Origin: Rehmannia glutinosa
Lineage: Eukaryota > Streptophyta > Magnoliopsida > Lamiales > Orobanchaceae
Length of the DNA stretch: 64,000 bases
NCBI GenBank assembly: GCA_016081115.2
Contig: CM071935.1
Location: 54,174,680-54,238,679, forward strand
Reading direction: 5' to 3'
In this document: piece by piece, positions 1-9,463 of the stretch
Position numbering within the stretch: the first letter of the stretch is position 1
Layout: each line of letters opens with the position of its first letter
Translations under genes and position numbers: made by a program
The notes under the pieces: model-generated
The model's database searches: none
What the model saw: only the letters and a program-made list of their open reading frames with translations
What the model was told of the DNA's origin: nothing

Positions 1-455
1 TGCAACACATCGGATTCTCGAGTAATTGCAATAACACTAGTGTTATCACACATAATTGGAATCTCTTTTCTTCATTATCATAGTCTCTCACTTTTGTCTC
101 ATCCATAAGACTTGGGCAATGCCCGCCCGCAACTATGTACTCTGCTTGTGTGGATGTAGCTATTGAATTTTATTTCTTCTTGAACCAAGAAACTAATCTT
201 TTCAAGCATTTGACATGTTCTGAAGTACTCTTCTTCACAACTCTACATCCAAAGATAGTCCGAGTCGAGTAACCAATTAACTTGAATCCATCTTCCTTTA
301 GATACCATAAGCCAACTTCCTGGCATCCCTTCAAATATCTTAGGATTCTCTTAGTTGCGGTCATGTGGCTCTCCTTTGGTGCGATTGAAATCTTGCACAT
401 ACACCTCTTGCCGCAGGTGATGTCCGGGGTATGCTTGTCGTTAGATAGAGCAATG
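1..455 (-). pseudogene. Copia RNase H domain of element B, partial
   Basis: RNase H removes the RNA strand during reverse transcription. Near 330-370 the minus strand reads MTATKRILRYLKG, followed by a GLWYLKEDGFKLIGYS-like stretch, the usual start of copia RNase H. Further left comes an NSIATST-AEYI segment near 150-175, and at 1-55 CDNTSVIAIT, matching CDNTSAIAIT of sister element P near 21655. The parts lie in different frames with a stop near 170, and a damaged stretch at about 410-450 lies at the RT-RNase H boundary. The end of the domain lies outside the window. Confidence 0.8.
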
Positions 456-459
456 ATCC

Positions 460-1389
460 AATGAGAGCTCTATATCCGGTTTGATCTGACTTTGCCATCT
501 GCATCCATGTCCATCTTGACTGATGTATTCATAGGAATTTTCACTGATGACTTCTCTTCCATAGCAAATTTCTTCATTAAATCTCTGGTATACTTGGTTT
601 GGCTTATGAAGGTTCCATCCTACAATTTCTTGACTTGAAGTCCTAAGAGGAAAGTCAGCTCTCCCATCATGCTCATCTCAAATTTTCCTTGCATGATATT
701 TGAGAACTTGTCACATAGCTCTTTGTTTGTGGATCCAAAAATGATATCATCCACATATATTTGAACAAGCAGTATACTCTCTCCATCTTGAATCCTGAAG
801 AGTGTTCTATCAACCTTGCCTTTGGTGAATCCACTGTCAATTAGTAGACAATGTATCATACCATGCTCTTGGTGCTTGTTTCAATCCATACAGTTCTTTC
901 TTGAGCTTGTAGACTTTATCTCCAATAGTTTTCTACTCAAAATCTGGAGGTTGTTCAACATAGACTTCTTCTTCTAGAAGTCCATTTAGAAATGCACTCT
1001 TCACATCCATTCGATATACAACGAAGTTCTTATGTGCATCATAATCAAGAAACATCATTATTGCTTCCAATCTTGCAACATGAACAAAGGTTTCATCAAA
1101 ATCTATACCTTCTTCTTGGCAGTACCCTTTGGCTACCAGTCTTGCTTTATTTCTTACAACAGATCCTTCCCCATTCATCTTGTTTCTGAATACCCACTTA
1201 GTACCAATAACGTTTTGGTGGGTTGGCCTTTGAACTAATTCCCATACTTTGTTTCTTTCAAACTGATTCAGCTCCTTTTGCATGGCCTGAATCCAATGTG
1301 TGTCTTCCAATGCTTGAGACACATCTTTATGCTCTATTTGGGAAATAAAACAAGTGAACATTATTTCATGATGTGCTCTAGATCTGGTT
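460..1389 (-). pseudogene. Copia reverse transcriptase of element B
   Basis: The domain begins near 1373 (MFTCFISQIEHKDVSQALED) and contains KWVFRNKMN, KARLVAKGYCQEEGIDF, MDVKSAFLNG and, near 742-756, the catalytic YVDDI box, so the polymerase active site is intact. An in-frame TAG at 933-935 replaces a glutamine codon after PPDFE (PPGFEQ in P), and further damage follows near 860. It is continuous with the integrase reading frame upstream, as expected for a copia polyprotein. RT copies the genomic RNA inside the particle; this copy cannot make the full enzyme. Confidence 0.85.
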
Positions 1390-1399
1390 CTTATGCCAT

Positions 1400-2660
1400 C
1401 TCTAACATCGCCAATGATTAACTCAGGTGGATGGTCACTCAGCCATCTCACATCGAGGTTGGGTGAGTCTGGGATTGATCGTCTTGCGGCTAAGTTGTCT
1501 TGAATAGCTTTTTCATCTTCATTCACCTGTAAACTTTCCAGTTGTCTTTGAGATTCAGCTATCACATCATCATCATGGTTGAGTGCTCTCGCTTTTGCTT
1601 CAACATAAGGACTCTTCTGCATAGTTGGCTGATTTTGCTTATCAGCTAACTCATCAATGTCTTCTCCATTCACATTAGGTTCATCAAAAACCACATGGAT
1701 ATACTCTTCTGTGACCATAGTCCTCTTGTTCAGCACTCTATAAGTTTTACTCTCAGCTGAGTATCCCAAAAAGATACCTTCATTAGCTTTAACATCAAAA
1801 TCCTTCAAATTATCCTTGCCATTATTGTGGATGAAGCATTTGCATCCATATATCTTGAAATACCCAACATTTGGCTTTCTCCCTGTCCATATCTCATAGG
1901 GAGTCTTGGGCAATTGCATATTTATCATGCATCTATTTGAGTGTAGCATGCTGTATTTATGGCTTCAGCCCAAAATCTCTTAGGCAATCCAACTTCAGCT
2001 AACATTGTCCTTGCAGCTTCCTTGAGAGTTCTGTTTCTTCTTTTAGCTACTCCATTCTCACAAGGAGTCCTTGCATCTCGATAATTCATGAGCAATACAA
2101 TTTTCAACACAATACTGAGTTATTATCCCATTGACAAACTCAGTTCCCCTGTCAGATCTTATCTTTATAATGGTTGGACTCTTCTCATTTTGAACTCTTT
2201 TCATCAGCTGAGGTAACTTCTGCAGTGTTTCCTTCTTTTTACACATGAAAATTGTCCATGTATATCTTGAATAGTCATCCACCACCACTAAGGTGTATTT
2301 CTTTCCACTGATTCTAACTGGCTCAACTGGACCAAATAAATCCATATGCAACAGATGCAATATCCTGGTTGAAGAAGGACTTGGCTTATCCTTGAATGAT
2401 GATTTAAATTGCTTTCCCATCTGGCATGCATCACATATGCTTTATTTCTTAAAACTGAGTCTGGCAATCCTTCCACAAGATGACTCCTTGCAAGCTTATT
2501 GATTGTATTGAAATTCAAATGACTCAGCTTCTTATGCCACAGCCAACTGGATTCGACTGTGCTCCTTGCTAGCAGACATGTACTTGGTGTAGCAGTAGAC
2601 CAATCTACCACATACATATTCTTTTGCCTTGTTCCTTGCAGCACTATTTCATTTGATTTA
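1400..2660 (-). pseudogene. Copia integrase of element B
   Basis: The GAG-pre-integrase zinc region is visible as WLWHKKLSHLNF near 2530-2550, followed by a C-x2-C segment near 2415-2430. The catalytic core has HMDLFGPV near 2335, VVDDYSRYTW near 2270 and IRSDRGTEF near 2145. The third catalytic position, normally glutamate in NGVxER, reads ENGVAKRRN near 2035-2060, a Glu-to-Lys change. Frameshifts fall near 2060-2100 and 2420. The C-terminal part runs into the long open stretch 933-1949 (GYFKIYGCKCFIHNNGKDNL) and a linker rich in acidic residues. Integrase would insert the cDNA; the Lys substitution would abolish catalysis even without the frameshifts. Confidence 0.85.
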
Positions 2661-2699
2661 GCATCTTTGATCTAGCATATCCCCATGTTGAATCCTACA

Positions 2700-3010
2700 T
2701 TGTAGCCTTTGTCACAGAGTTCCTTGATGCTTAACAGGTTGAAGTTGAGACCTTCAACATAAGCAACATATGTGATCTCCAGTCCATTCTTTTTTATGGA
2801 TCATGTGCCTTTGATCTCCCCTGGGAGATTCATTACCTCCAAATATGACTTTAGCACCTTTGATCTCCTTGAAGTTTGACAGATTTTTTTTTTTGTTTCC
2901 CGTCATATGTCTAGAACAACCAATATCCATGTACCAGGTTCCTTGGCACTCAGCTGTTCCTTGAACCTGCAATCAAGGAAATCAGGTTTTAGGTACCCAT
3001 ACTTGCATGG
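2700..3010 (-). pseudogene. Copia aspartic protease of element B, active site altered
   Basis: Near 2890-2950 the minus strand reads AECQGTWYMDIGCSRHMTGN. The family motif is W-Y-x-D-S-G-C-S-R-H-M, so the active-site serine codon (AGT) has become isoleucine (ATT). The following KGAKVIFGGNESPRG is the usual continuation. The domain cleaves the Gag-Pol polyprotein in active elements. It is flanked by stops on both sides. Confidence 0.8.
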
Positions 3011-3161
3011 GTCCTGGGGGTGTTAGTGCTATAAGATGTTCCAACCAACCTATAGCCAGATGATCTGACTCTAAGAGGTTGCCATCTATCAGTACCATAA
3101 TCATAATACACATTAACAAATTGCTTGGGGGGTTTTAGGATCATACATCTGTCTCTTTTGT

Positions 3162-5308
3162 CTAGTATGCCTGTGTGCTTGTTTTAGCAATTTCTTTCTT
3201 GGGATAGTTGTGAAATTTCTGAGTGTAGTGCTTGGGTGCATGTGTGTGCTGATAATAGCTTTTTTTCCTTGGGAATGAACTTTGCTGAGGTTGAGGTCTT
3301 TGCCATTTTGGCTTGTATCCCATAGGTCTTTGTTGATATTTCACATTGTTCCAATCAGCTTGGTTTGGATAGTTTCTACCATTCCCATCATATTTATTTC
3401 TTTGATGAAATTTTTGAGGCTTTTGGTAGCTCTGTTTGGCTTTTACAGAGTATTTTCTGTTAGGAGTCTGTTGATGGATCTGTCTGGATTTCTTCTCAAC
3501 TGTCCTTTCAGTATACTCTACTGGCTTCTTTCCTTTTTCTTTGTAACCAAGCCCAGTATGATTATGATTGTGCTTTGGTGTGAATGTGGGTACAAAATTT
3601 TTGTTTTGGGTTTTCGAATCCTTCATTGCTTGAAGATCCCTTTTCCAAAATTACTCTTGGAGTTTGACTATGCAAAAAAGGAGTTGAATCATATGCCTGT
3701 CTTGTCTCCACATTATTTTTGACTCATAATAAGTTCATCCAATGATTTGGATGCTTTTGTAAATGAGGCAATCACATTTTTGAGATCTTTTTCCCTCTTT
3801 TCTGTAGCAGCTAACTCTGTTATAATCTTGGCATTTTCAGCCTTCAGCTTAGTGTTCTCATCAGCTATGTGACTCAGAGTACTCAGCTCTTTTGTCAGCT
3901 GTGAGTTTTGGCTTTTAAGCTGGATGTTTTCCTCGTTTAAAAGCGTGTGGGAGGATTTAATGTGCTCAAAATCATTCATCATTTTGCCTAATGAATCATA
4001 AAGATTTGTGGGTGATGAAGTGTGTGTATCACAGTCACTATCACCTGAATCAGAATGAGATGAGTTAGAATGTACCTCATCTTCTTGATCTTGTTGATCT
4101 TGTTCTTTGGCCATGAGGCAGATCAAAGCCTCTTCCTCTGTATCACTTGAGTAGTCAGCTTCACTATTATCTGATTCTGTTGCTTCTTTGCACTTGGCTG
4201 GCTCAGCAGTCTCACCAGCCAACATGGCTTTCTTCTTTTCCTATCTTCTCTCTCTGAAAACTCTTCTTTCTTCCTCATTTCTGTATTTGTTGACTTGTGG
4301 ATAAGAATAGTCAACATCAAAGTGTCCTGGTTGTCTGCAATTCCAACACAGGTTCTCAGCTCTTTGATCAGCTCTGTCGGTCCTTTGATTATCAGCTCTC
4401 TGATGCTCAGCTCTCTTGGGCGGCTTGTCCTCCCTTGCTATGGAGGGTGCTGAATGTCTTCTGGAGGTTTCACCCTTATTTCTCTTATAGTTCTTGTTAA
4501 AGAACTTGTTGAATCTTTTTACCATAAGGGCAATCTCCTCCTGGCCAAGGGTCTCCTTTGGCTCAACTTTCTTCCCTTCATTGGCCAATAATGCAGTTGT
4601 CTTTGGTACAATTGTTTCCTTTTGCTCTTTCCTTCTCAGCTCAAACTCATAAGCTTTGACGTCTGAGAATAGCTCATGATTAGATGTTCTTGAGAGGTCC
4701 ATTGAATGTCTCAGGGCCATGACCTTCATTTCCCATTCAGCTGGGCGGGCTCTTAATATCTTCATGCACATCTCCTTCTGAGAGTATTCTTTCCCAAGAG
4801 CTGAAAGCTCATTTGTTATCTCTGTAAATCTGGCATCCAGCTGATCCAGAGTCTCACCTGCAAGCATTTTAAAATTTTAAAATTTTTGAACAGCAACAGT
4901 CAATTTATTCTCTTTAATATGTTCTGATCCTTCACAAATCAGGGTTAACTTTTCCCAAATTTCTGTGGCAGATTTGCACGATTTGACTTTGTTGAACATC
5001 GCCTTGTCCAACGTCTTATAGAGTATATCCTTGGCCACATTGTCCTGGTTATATCTCTTCCGATCTTCATTTGTCCATTTGGTGCGTTGTTTTTCAACCA
5101 TGACTGGTCTAGCTTCAACAACTTCTTCTTCTCCAGCTGCAGTTGCTCTTCTAGCAGTTGTATTGACTTTGAGTATTTGTGATGGCCCATCCTCTATCAC
5201 AAGCCACATTTCATCGTGTAAGGCGGATAGATGAGCCTGCATGCGAATTTTCCAATCAGCAAACTCTTCCACAGTAAACATTGGAATACGAGTTAGACTT
5301 GCTTCCAT
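3162..5308 (-). pseudogene. Sirevirus gag of element B
   Basis: The start at 5308 (MEASLTRIPMFTVEEFADW) matches the starts in D and P. Capsid-like sequence follows (EKLTLICEG, LDQLDARFTEITNELSALGK, MALRHSMDLSRTSNHELFSD), then a zinc knuckle near 4330 whose last Cys is replaced (CWNCRQPGHFDVDYSYP), then an acidic serine-rich coiled region (3713-4225) and a basic Q/K/N-rich tail (3162-3626). Nonsense changes are clear against P: GAA to TAA at about 4876-4878 (QKF-stop-NFKMLAGE) and a Gln codon to TAG near 4240 (RERR-stop-EKKKAML). Gag forms the virus-like particle. Its length, about 700 residues, fits Sireviruses. Confidence 0.85.
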
Positions 5309-5421
5309 GATAATAACTTTGCTTAAAAGATGAAAGAATTTGAAAAATACAAGTGTTAAAACCTTTGAAAAAGATTGAGATCTATTTCAGTAACCAGTGC
5401 GGAAGGCTCAATGAATCAATC

Positions 5422-5433
5422 GCTCTGATATCA
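5422..5433 (-). other. Primer-binding site of element B (initiator Met tRNA type)
   Basis: The minus strand reads TGATATCAGAGC, two bases inside the LTR end. The canonical plant copia PBS is TGGTATCAGAGC, so there is one G-to-A change. It marks 5436-7002 as the 5' LTR of B. Confidence 0.85.
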
Positions 5434-5435
5434 CT

Positions 5436-7002
5436 TGTAGGTCCCAAGGGGTGTGGTGTAAGGTTTAGCAGGGGGGGTTAAATAAACCTTACTAAATTTT
5501 CGATTTTAGTCTTTTTAAGATTTTTCAACAGAGTTGACTCAAATTAGTTGTGTCCTTGGGCGACAACTAAGTTGGCTATATTCAGCTAAGTTACCCACTC
5601 AACAGACTCGATAGAGCTGTTGATAGTATAACTCGACTGCTTAAGCTAATACTTAAATTTAGTTGATTTGGTTTTTAACAGCGGAAGACTTAACACCCTT
5701 TTGATAGATTTAAGCTTGTTTTTAACACTTGTTTTAGCACTTTTTATTAATTAGTTGGATAACATATTTAACTAACAACAGATATACATGTAAATGCAAT
5801 AATGTAAGTGCTAAAAGTAAATTGACACAAGTAATTTTTATAGTGGTTCGAGGATGGGGTAATTCCTCTAATCCACTCTTCTCCAACTCCCGGAGGAATC
5901 CACTAAAGTAGCGAGATCAAGTTACAAAGCGGTGAACGAATCTCTAGGGGACGGCGCCTTGATCATACAACCGGCTTATCCTGTGACTCGGCTTCTTCAC
6001 GAGGCAATCGCTTGCTTTCACCACTCACTTTCAAGTCCTTGGATTTGTTCACACAACCCTCAAACAAACTTGAATCTCTTGGTTCGACCTTGAACCTTCT
6101 ACAGCTCCTTCAAATTGGAGAGTAGACCCCTTTTTGATCTTCAAACGTTTCCTCTTCAACTTGGTTGAAGTTATCTTTTTAAATGCGATTGTGTGTTGGA
6201 TCGAGTTTCTTGAGTGTTAGGCTTGAAAAATTTCTTGATAAGCTTTGAGAGTATTTGCAGGTTAATATTTGCTAGAGTATTCCTTGTAAGATCGATTTCT
6301 CGGGTATGCAAGGTTGCCTTTTCTCAATTGTTTCCTCAGCCTTTTATAGTGCTCATTTGAAATTTTCCCATTGAAGAGATAGGCTAATTTCAAATGACAC
6401 TTCTTGTTCGTTGGCTTGTCTTTTCTTGGTCTACAGCACTTGTGATGTTGACCCTTCCTCGTATTAAATGGTTTCGCAGCTTTACAGGTTCTAACACAAG
6501 TTGTAGTGTTTCCCATTGGCTTATTCCTTTTGCATGTTTCTGGGCCAAACACTTTAAGACCTGGCAGCTTGGACATATTAATATATCGAGTAATATTCTT
6601 GACTTCCTTCCAACAGATCAATGTCAGTTGTCTCAACTTCACTGCTGTCTTTACCCCTTGTGACTTGAGTCTTCTCCAATCATAAGATTGACTCAACTAT
6701 CACTTCAACTGTTAGACTTGGCTCCTTTCATTGAATTGACTGACAATTCACACAACAGATCCTCAGTTGGCTCTCCTTCAGTCGAGTCCTTGTCTTCCTT
6801 CATGGCCATACTCAGCTGACACACAGCAGAGTCTTCACTCTAGTCTGTAGTTGACTTCTTGTATTCTTGACTTGGCTGGCTTCACTTAACTTTTTCAGTC
6901 CTATCTATTACAATACAGAATTACAAGGAAAATGGGGTGCCAACTTCCTAGTCTATGTTTTACATGGTATCATTACAAATCTAACAAATAAATTTCCTAA
7001 CG
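5436..7002 (-). repeat. Sirevirus LTR shared by elements A and B
   Basis: On the minus strand it runs from CGTTAGGAAATTT (TG start mutated to CG) to CCCCTTGGGACCTACA. Length 1567 bp. It is homologous to the P LTRs (7763-9332, 27339-28898), D (32639-33670), E (35346-36806) and the fragment 29290-30259. A TATA box lies at 6342-6348. To its left is a PBS and gag (its own 5'-LTR role), but to its right is a PPT and a post-pol ORF (a 3'-LTR role). One LTR therefore serves two elements in tandem. Confidence 0.85.
6342..6397 (-). promoter_or_regulatory. LTR promoter core: TATA box and perfect 12-bp inverted repeat
   Basis: TATAAAA lies at 6342-6348 (minus strand). Just upstream in promoter orientation are arms TCATTTGAAATT (6353-6364) and AATTTCAAATGA (6386-6397), perfectly complementary, with a 21-base loop holding TATCTCTTCAA. 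A block GACAAGCCAACGA lies further upstream. The same layout occurs in the D, E and fragment LTRs with different arm sequences. Confidence 0.7.
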
Positions 7003-7350
7003 ATTTCCCCCTTTTTGATGATGCCAAAACTTAAAACAAACAAAATGAGTAAACATCAAACACAAGCAATGCAGTAACAAAGAATGTATGCTTTTGAATA
7101 ATCAAACATCATAGCATTCTTGTCCTTTACAAAGATGTTTACAACAAGTAACTGAGTTATATACAAGTACAACTTCTCAACGTGTATCTAAGCTAAGTTA
7201 CAAGAAGAATTAAAATTACAAGGAAATTTTCAGAGCTATTACAAGGAAAACTTACAGCTATGTATTTACAACAAAGCAAAATACATGAAGGTGTTCGCAG
7301 TTGTCTTAAACGCATTTGCTGCTTCCTTCTGCTCTCTTCTTCATCAGCTC
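7003..7350 (-). other. PPT and 3' untranslated end of element A
   Basis: The polypurine tract (minus strand AAAAAGGGGG, 7007-7016) directly abuts the LTR at 7002, preceded by GGCATCATC, the Sirevirus signature. From there to the stop of the post-pol ORF at 7351 I see no coding feature, only AT-rich sequence. Confidence 0.8.
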
Positions 7351-7762
7351 TTATCCTGTCATCTTCAACTCTCCTCCTCTTCCTTTCTTCTTCCTCATTT
7401 TTCTTCTTTTCATGGCTCGCTTAGCAGCAGGGTCATCCCTTTGCTGCCTTTCTTCATGTTCGCGATTCAGCCTTTCATTCTCTTCCTCTTGCCTCTTCTT
7501 TGCCTTAGCAATCTTGCGTGCAACTTCCATGTTAGCAAGACGATCATATCCAGCCCAGTATATGAGTCCATTCTTCCGTGGATCCACATACTTAACATCT
7601 TCTGGTCTTGGCCGTGGTTGACTACTTCTCCCACTGCCACCATGTCTACCCCTTGTTGACTCAGCTTCCCTTCCTCTGGGAGTATATTGTACTTGAGCTT
7701 TTGACATTCCAGCCAAGTGACTGCTGGAACTTGGCTGCTTATCAGTCGTCTTGCATAGCTCA
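7351..7762 (-). pseudogene. Element A post-pol ORF, C-terminal part
   Basis: The minus strand reads from the insertion point of P (KTTDKQPSSSSHLAG) through a Gly/Arg/Ser-rich stretch, VKYVDPRKNGLIYWAG (near 7550-7600), and a highly charged coiled-coil tail (EEENERLNREHEERQQRDD, RRKMRKKKGRGG) to a stop at 7351. The block with YVDP followed by a charged helix recurs in E (near 37270) and, as YIDP, in P (near 26725). It lies after pol in each element. The upstream half of this ORF is at 28899-29288, beyond the P insertion. Function unknown; no membrane segment is visible. Confidence 0.75.
7758..7762. other. Target-site duplication of P, left copy (GCTCA)
   Basis: GCTCA precedes the 5' LTR of P and recurs directly after the 3' LTR at 28899-28903. 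Five bases is the expected copia length. It proves that P inserted as one unit into the A ORF. Confidence 0.9.
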
Positions 7763-7875
7763 TGTTGGGAAATTATTTTGTAGATTTTGATGAATGCCAT
7801 GTAAAACTTAGAATAGAAGTTGGCACCCCATTTTTGTTGTAAATTACATTGTATTAGATAGGGCTGGTCGAGCTG

Positions 7876-8135
7876 AGTCAAGTCAGCTATGCCTGAACAT
7901 GCAAGAAGTCAACTAGAGACAAAAATGAAGAATCTGCTGTGAGGCAACTGAGTGTGGAAAAGAAGAGAGGATAGGAGCTCGACTGAAGGTGCAGCTAAGA
8001 TGCAGCTGAGTGAAGTATCAGTCAAGTCAACTCAAGACAGCCAAGTCTCAAGGTTGAAGTGACAGAAGAGTCATCAAATGATTGGAAGCTGGCTCGAATT
8101 CACCTGGGGATGTTAAGAAAATGCAGTCAAGTCAA
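7876..8135 (+). promoter_or_regulatory. Cluster of W-box-like TTGACT cores in U3 of P
   Basis: AGTCAA occurs at 7876-7881, 7907-7912, 8020-8025, 8025-8030, 8125-8130 and 8130-8135. Two pairs overlap as AGTCAAGTCAA. TTGACC/T is the WRKY-factor W-box core. The A/B LTR has four TTGACT cores in its U3 (6688, 6736, 6851, 6867). WRKY control is an inference. Confidence 0.4.
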
Positions 8136-8329
8136 GACAATTGAAAGAGATCCGTTGCACGAAATCAAGAGAATTACTTAAACAAGTAATACCTCCATAC
8201 TTGCCTTTCTTGAAGTGCTCAGTTCCAGAAGCGTGCAAAAGGAATAAACCAATGGGAAGCACTGCACTTGGGTCAGAACTCTAAAAAGCTGAAAGAATCA
8301 TTCATACGAGGAAGTGGCAATTTCAAGGA

Positions 8330-8418
8330 CTGGAACAAGACAAGCCAACGACCACAAGTGAATTTTAAAAATAAGCCTATCTCTTCAACGGGCAGATTTT
8401 TGAAAGATCACTATAAAA
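8330..8418 (+). promoter_or_regulatory. P LTR promoter core with TATA box
   Basis: GACAAGCCAACGACCAC, then TATCTCTTCAACGGG, then TATAAAA at 8412-8418 and GGCTGAGGAA. The same order is present in all other Sirevirus LTRs here. The inverted repeat seen in sister LTRs is weaker: TTTTAAAAAT against ATTTTTGAAA, with one T-G pair. Confidence 0.6.
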
Positions 8419-9334
8419 GGCTGAGGAATAACTCTGAGAGAAGGTTACCTGAACCACGAACATTCAAGCAAACATTTGAATTGTAACCTAATATATTCTC
8501 AAATCATTCAAGATCAATCCTCAAGCCTATATTATGAAGGAAATCAATCCAACACTTACCTGTGAAGGAAAGATTACTTCAATCAGTTGAAGATGAAATT
8601 TTTGAAGAATCAAGGGGTCTACATTCCACGGAGGATTGTAGGAAGGTTCAAGGTCGAACCAGTCTCAGGTTGTTGGAGGGCTTCGTGATCAAATCCAAGA
8701 AGCTTGAGCAAGTGGGCTGTGGTAGCAAGGCAGATGCCCTGTGAAGAAGCTAAGTCGTACGAGGAGCCAGCTGTGTGACCAAGGCATCTCCAGACTGAGT
8801 CCCAAAGGATCAAGTCAGCTGTGTGATCAAGACTTGTATCGGGTTGGACTGCTAACCACTCATATATTGATCAATACTTAGTGGATTCCTCCGGGAGTTG
8901 GAGAAGAGAGGAGTAGAAGAATTACCCCATCTTGAACCTCTATAAAAACTTATTGTGTCATTTACATTTCAAGACTTTAATTTCTCGTGCATCTTATTTT
9001 TATCTCACGATAAATTAGCTATCCAATTGATAATCAACTGAGTGCTAAAACCAAGTATTAAAATAAACTTAACCAAATTCAAGGGTGTTAAGTCTTCCGG
9101 CTGAAAACAAATCACGTCGAGTTAAGTCTTTAGTCAAAACAATGAGTTATTCTATCAACAGCTCGATCGTGTCTGTTGAGTGACTAACTCTGTTGATTAA
9201 CTAACTTAGTTGTCCATCAAGGACACAACGTGAAGTATTAACTCTAAATATTTAAAAGGACTAATTTGAAAAGTTGGTAAGGTTTATTCAACCCCCTTCT
9301 AAACCTTACACTCACACCCCTTGGGACCTACAAG

Positions 9335-9347
9335 TGGTATCGTAGCG
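9335..9347 (+). other. Primer-binding site of P
   Basis: TGGTATCGTAGCG, two bases after the LTR end. It equals the Met-tRNA site TGGTATCAGAGCG with CAGAG altered to CGTAG, another change of a CAG to CG. Confidence 0.85.
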
Positions 9348-9463
9348 GTTGGTTCATTGAGCCTTCCCACCGGTTAGTTCTTGAACTAGATCTCCAAATT
9401 TTTCAAAGTCCTGTTTAGTACTTGATCTTTCAAAACTCTTTTTACCAAAGAAAAGTTATTATC

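Larger units (their letters stand above)
1..7002 (-). mobile_element. Sirevirus-type Ty1/copia element B (gag-pol half, cut by window start)
   Basis: Reading on the minus strand from right to left there is an LTR (5436-7002), a Met-tRNA primer site (5422-5433), gag, protease, integrase, reverse transcriptase and the start of RNase H, which runs off the window at base 1. The domain order PR-INT-RT-RH is Ty1/copia. The long gag with a serine/aspartate-rich coiled region, the LTR end CACCCCTTGGGACCTACA, and the PPT sequence of sister copies point to the Sirevirus (SIRE/Maximus) lineage. All domains carry stop codons or frameshifts, so the copy is dead. The PPT-side sequence right of its LTR belongs to a second element (A) in the same orientation. 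Confidence 0.85.
7763..9332 (+). repeat. 5' LTR of P
   Basis: 1570 bp from TGTTGGGAAATTATTTTG to CCCCTTGGGACCTACA. It closely matches the 3' LTR (27339-28898, 1560 bp). A TATA box is at 8412-8418. The U3 contains six AGTCAA cores (TTGACT on the other strand) between 7876 and 8135. Confidence 0.9.

Noticed and set aside
7285..7659. Plus-strand ORFs rich in Leu/Phe/Ser that look like membrane proteins (also 36939-37457, 23069-23398)
   Set aside because: They are antisense shadows of the charged coiled-coil end of the Sirevirus post-pol ORFs; the Lys/Glu-rich minus strand (or plus strand in P) explains them.
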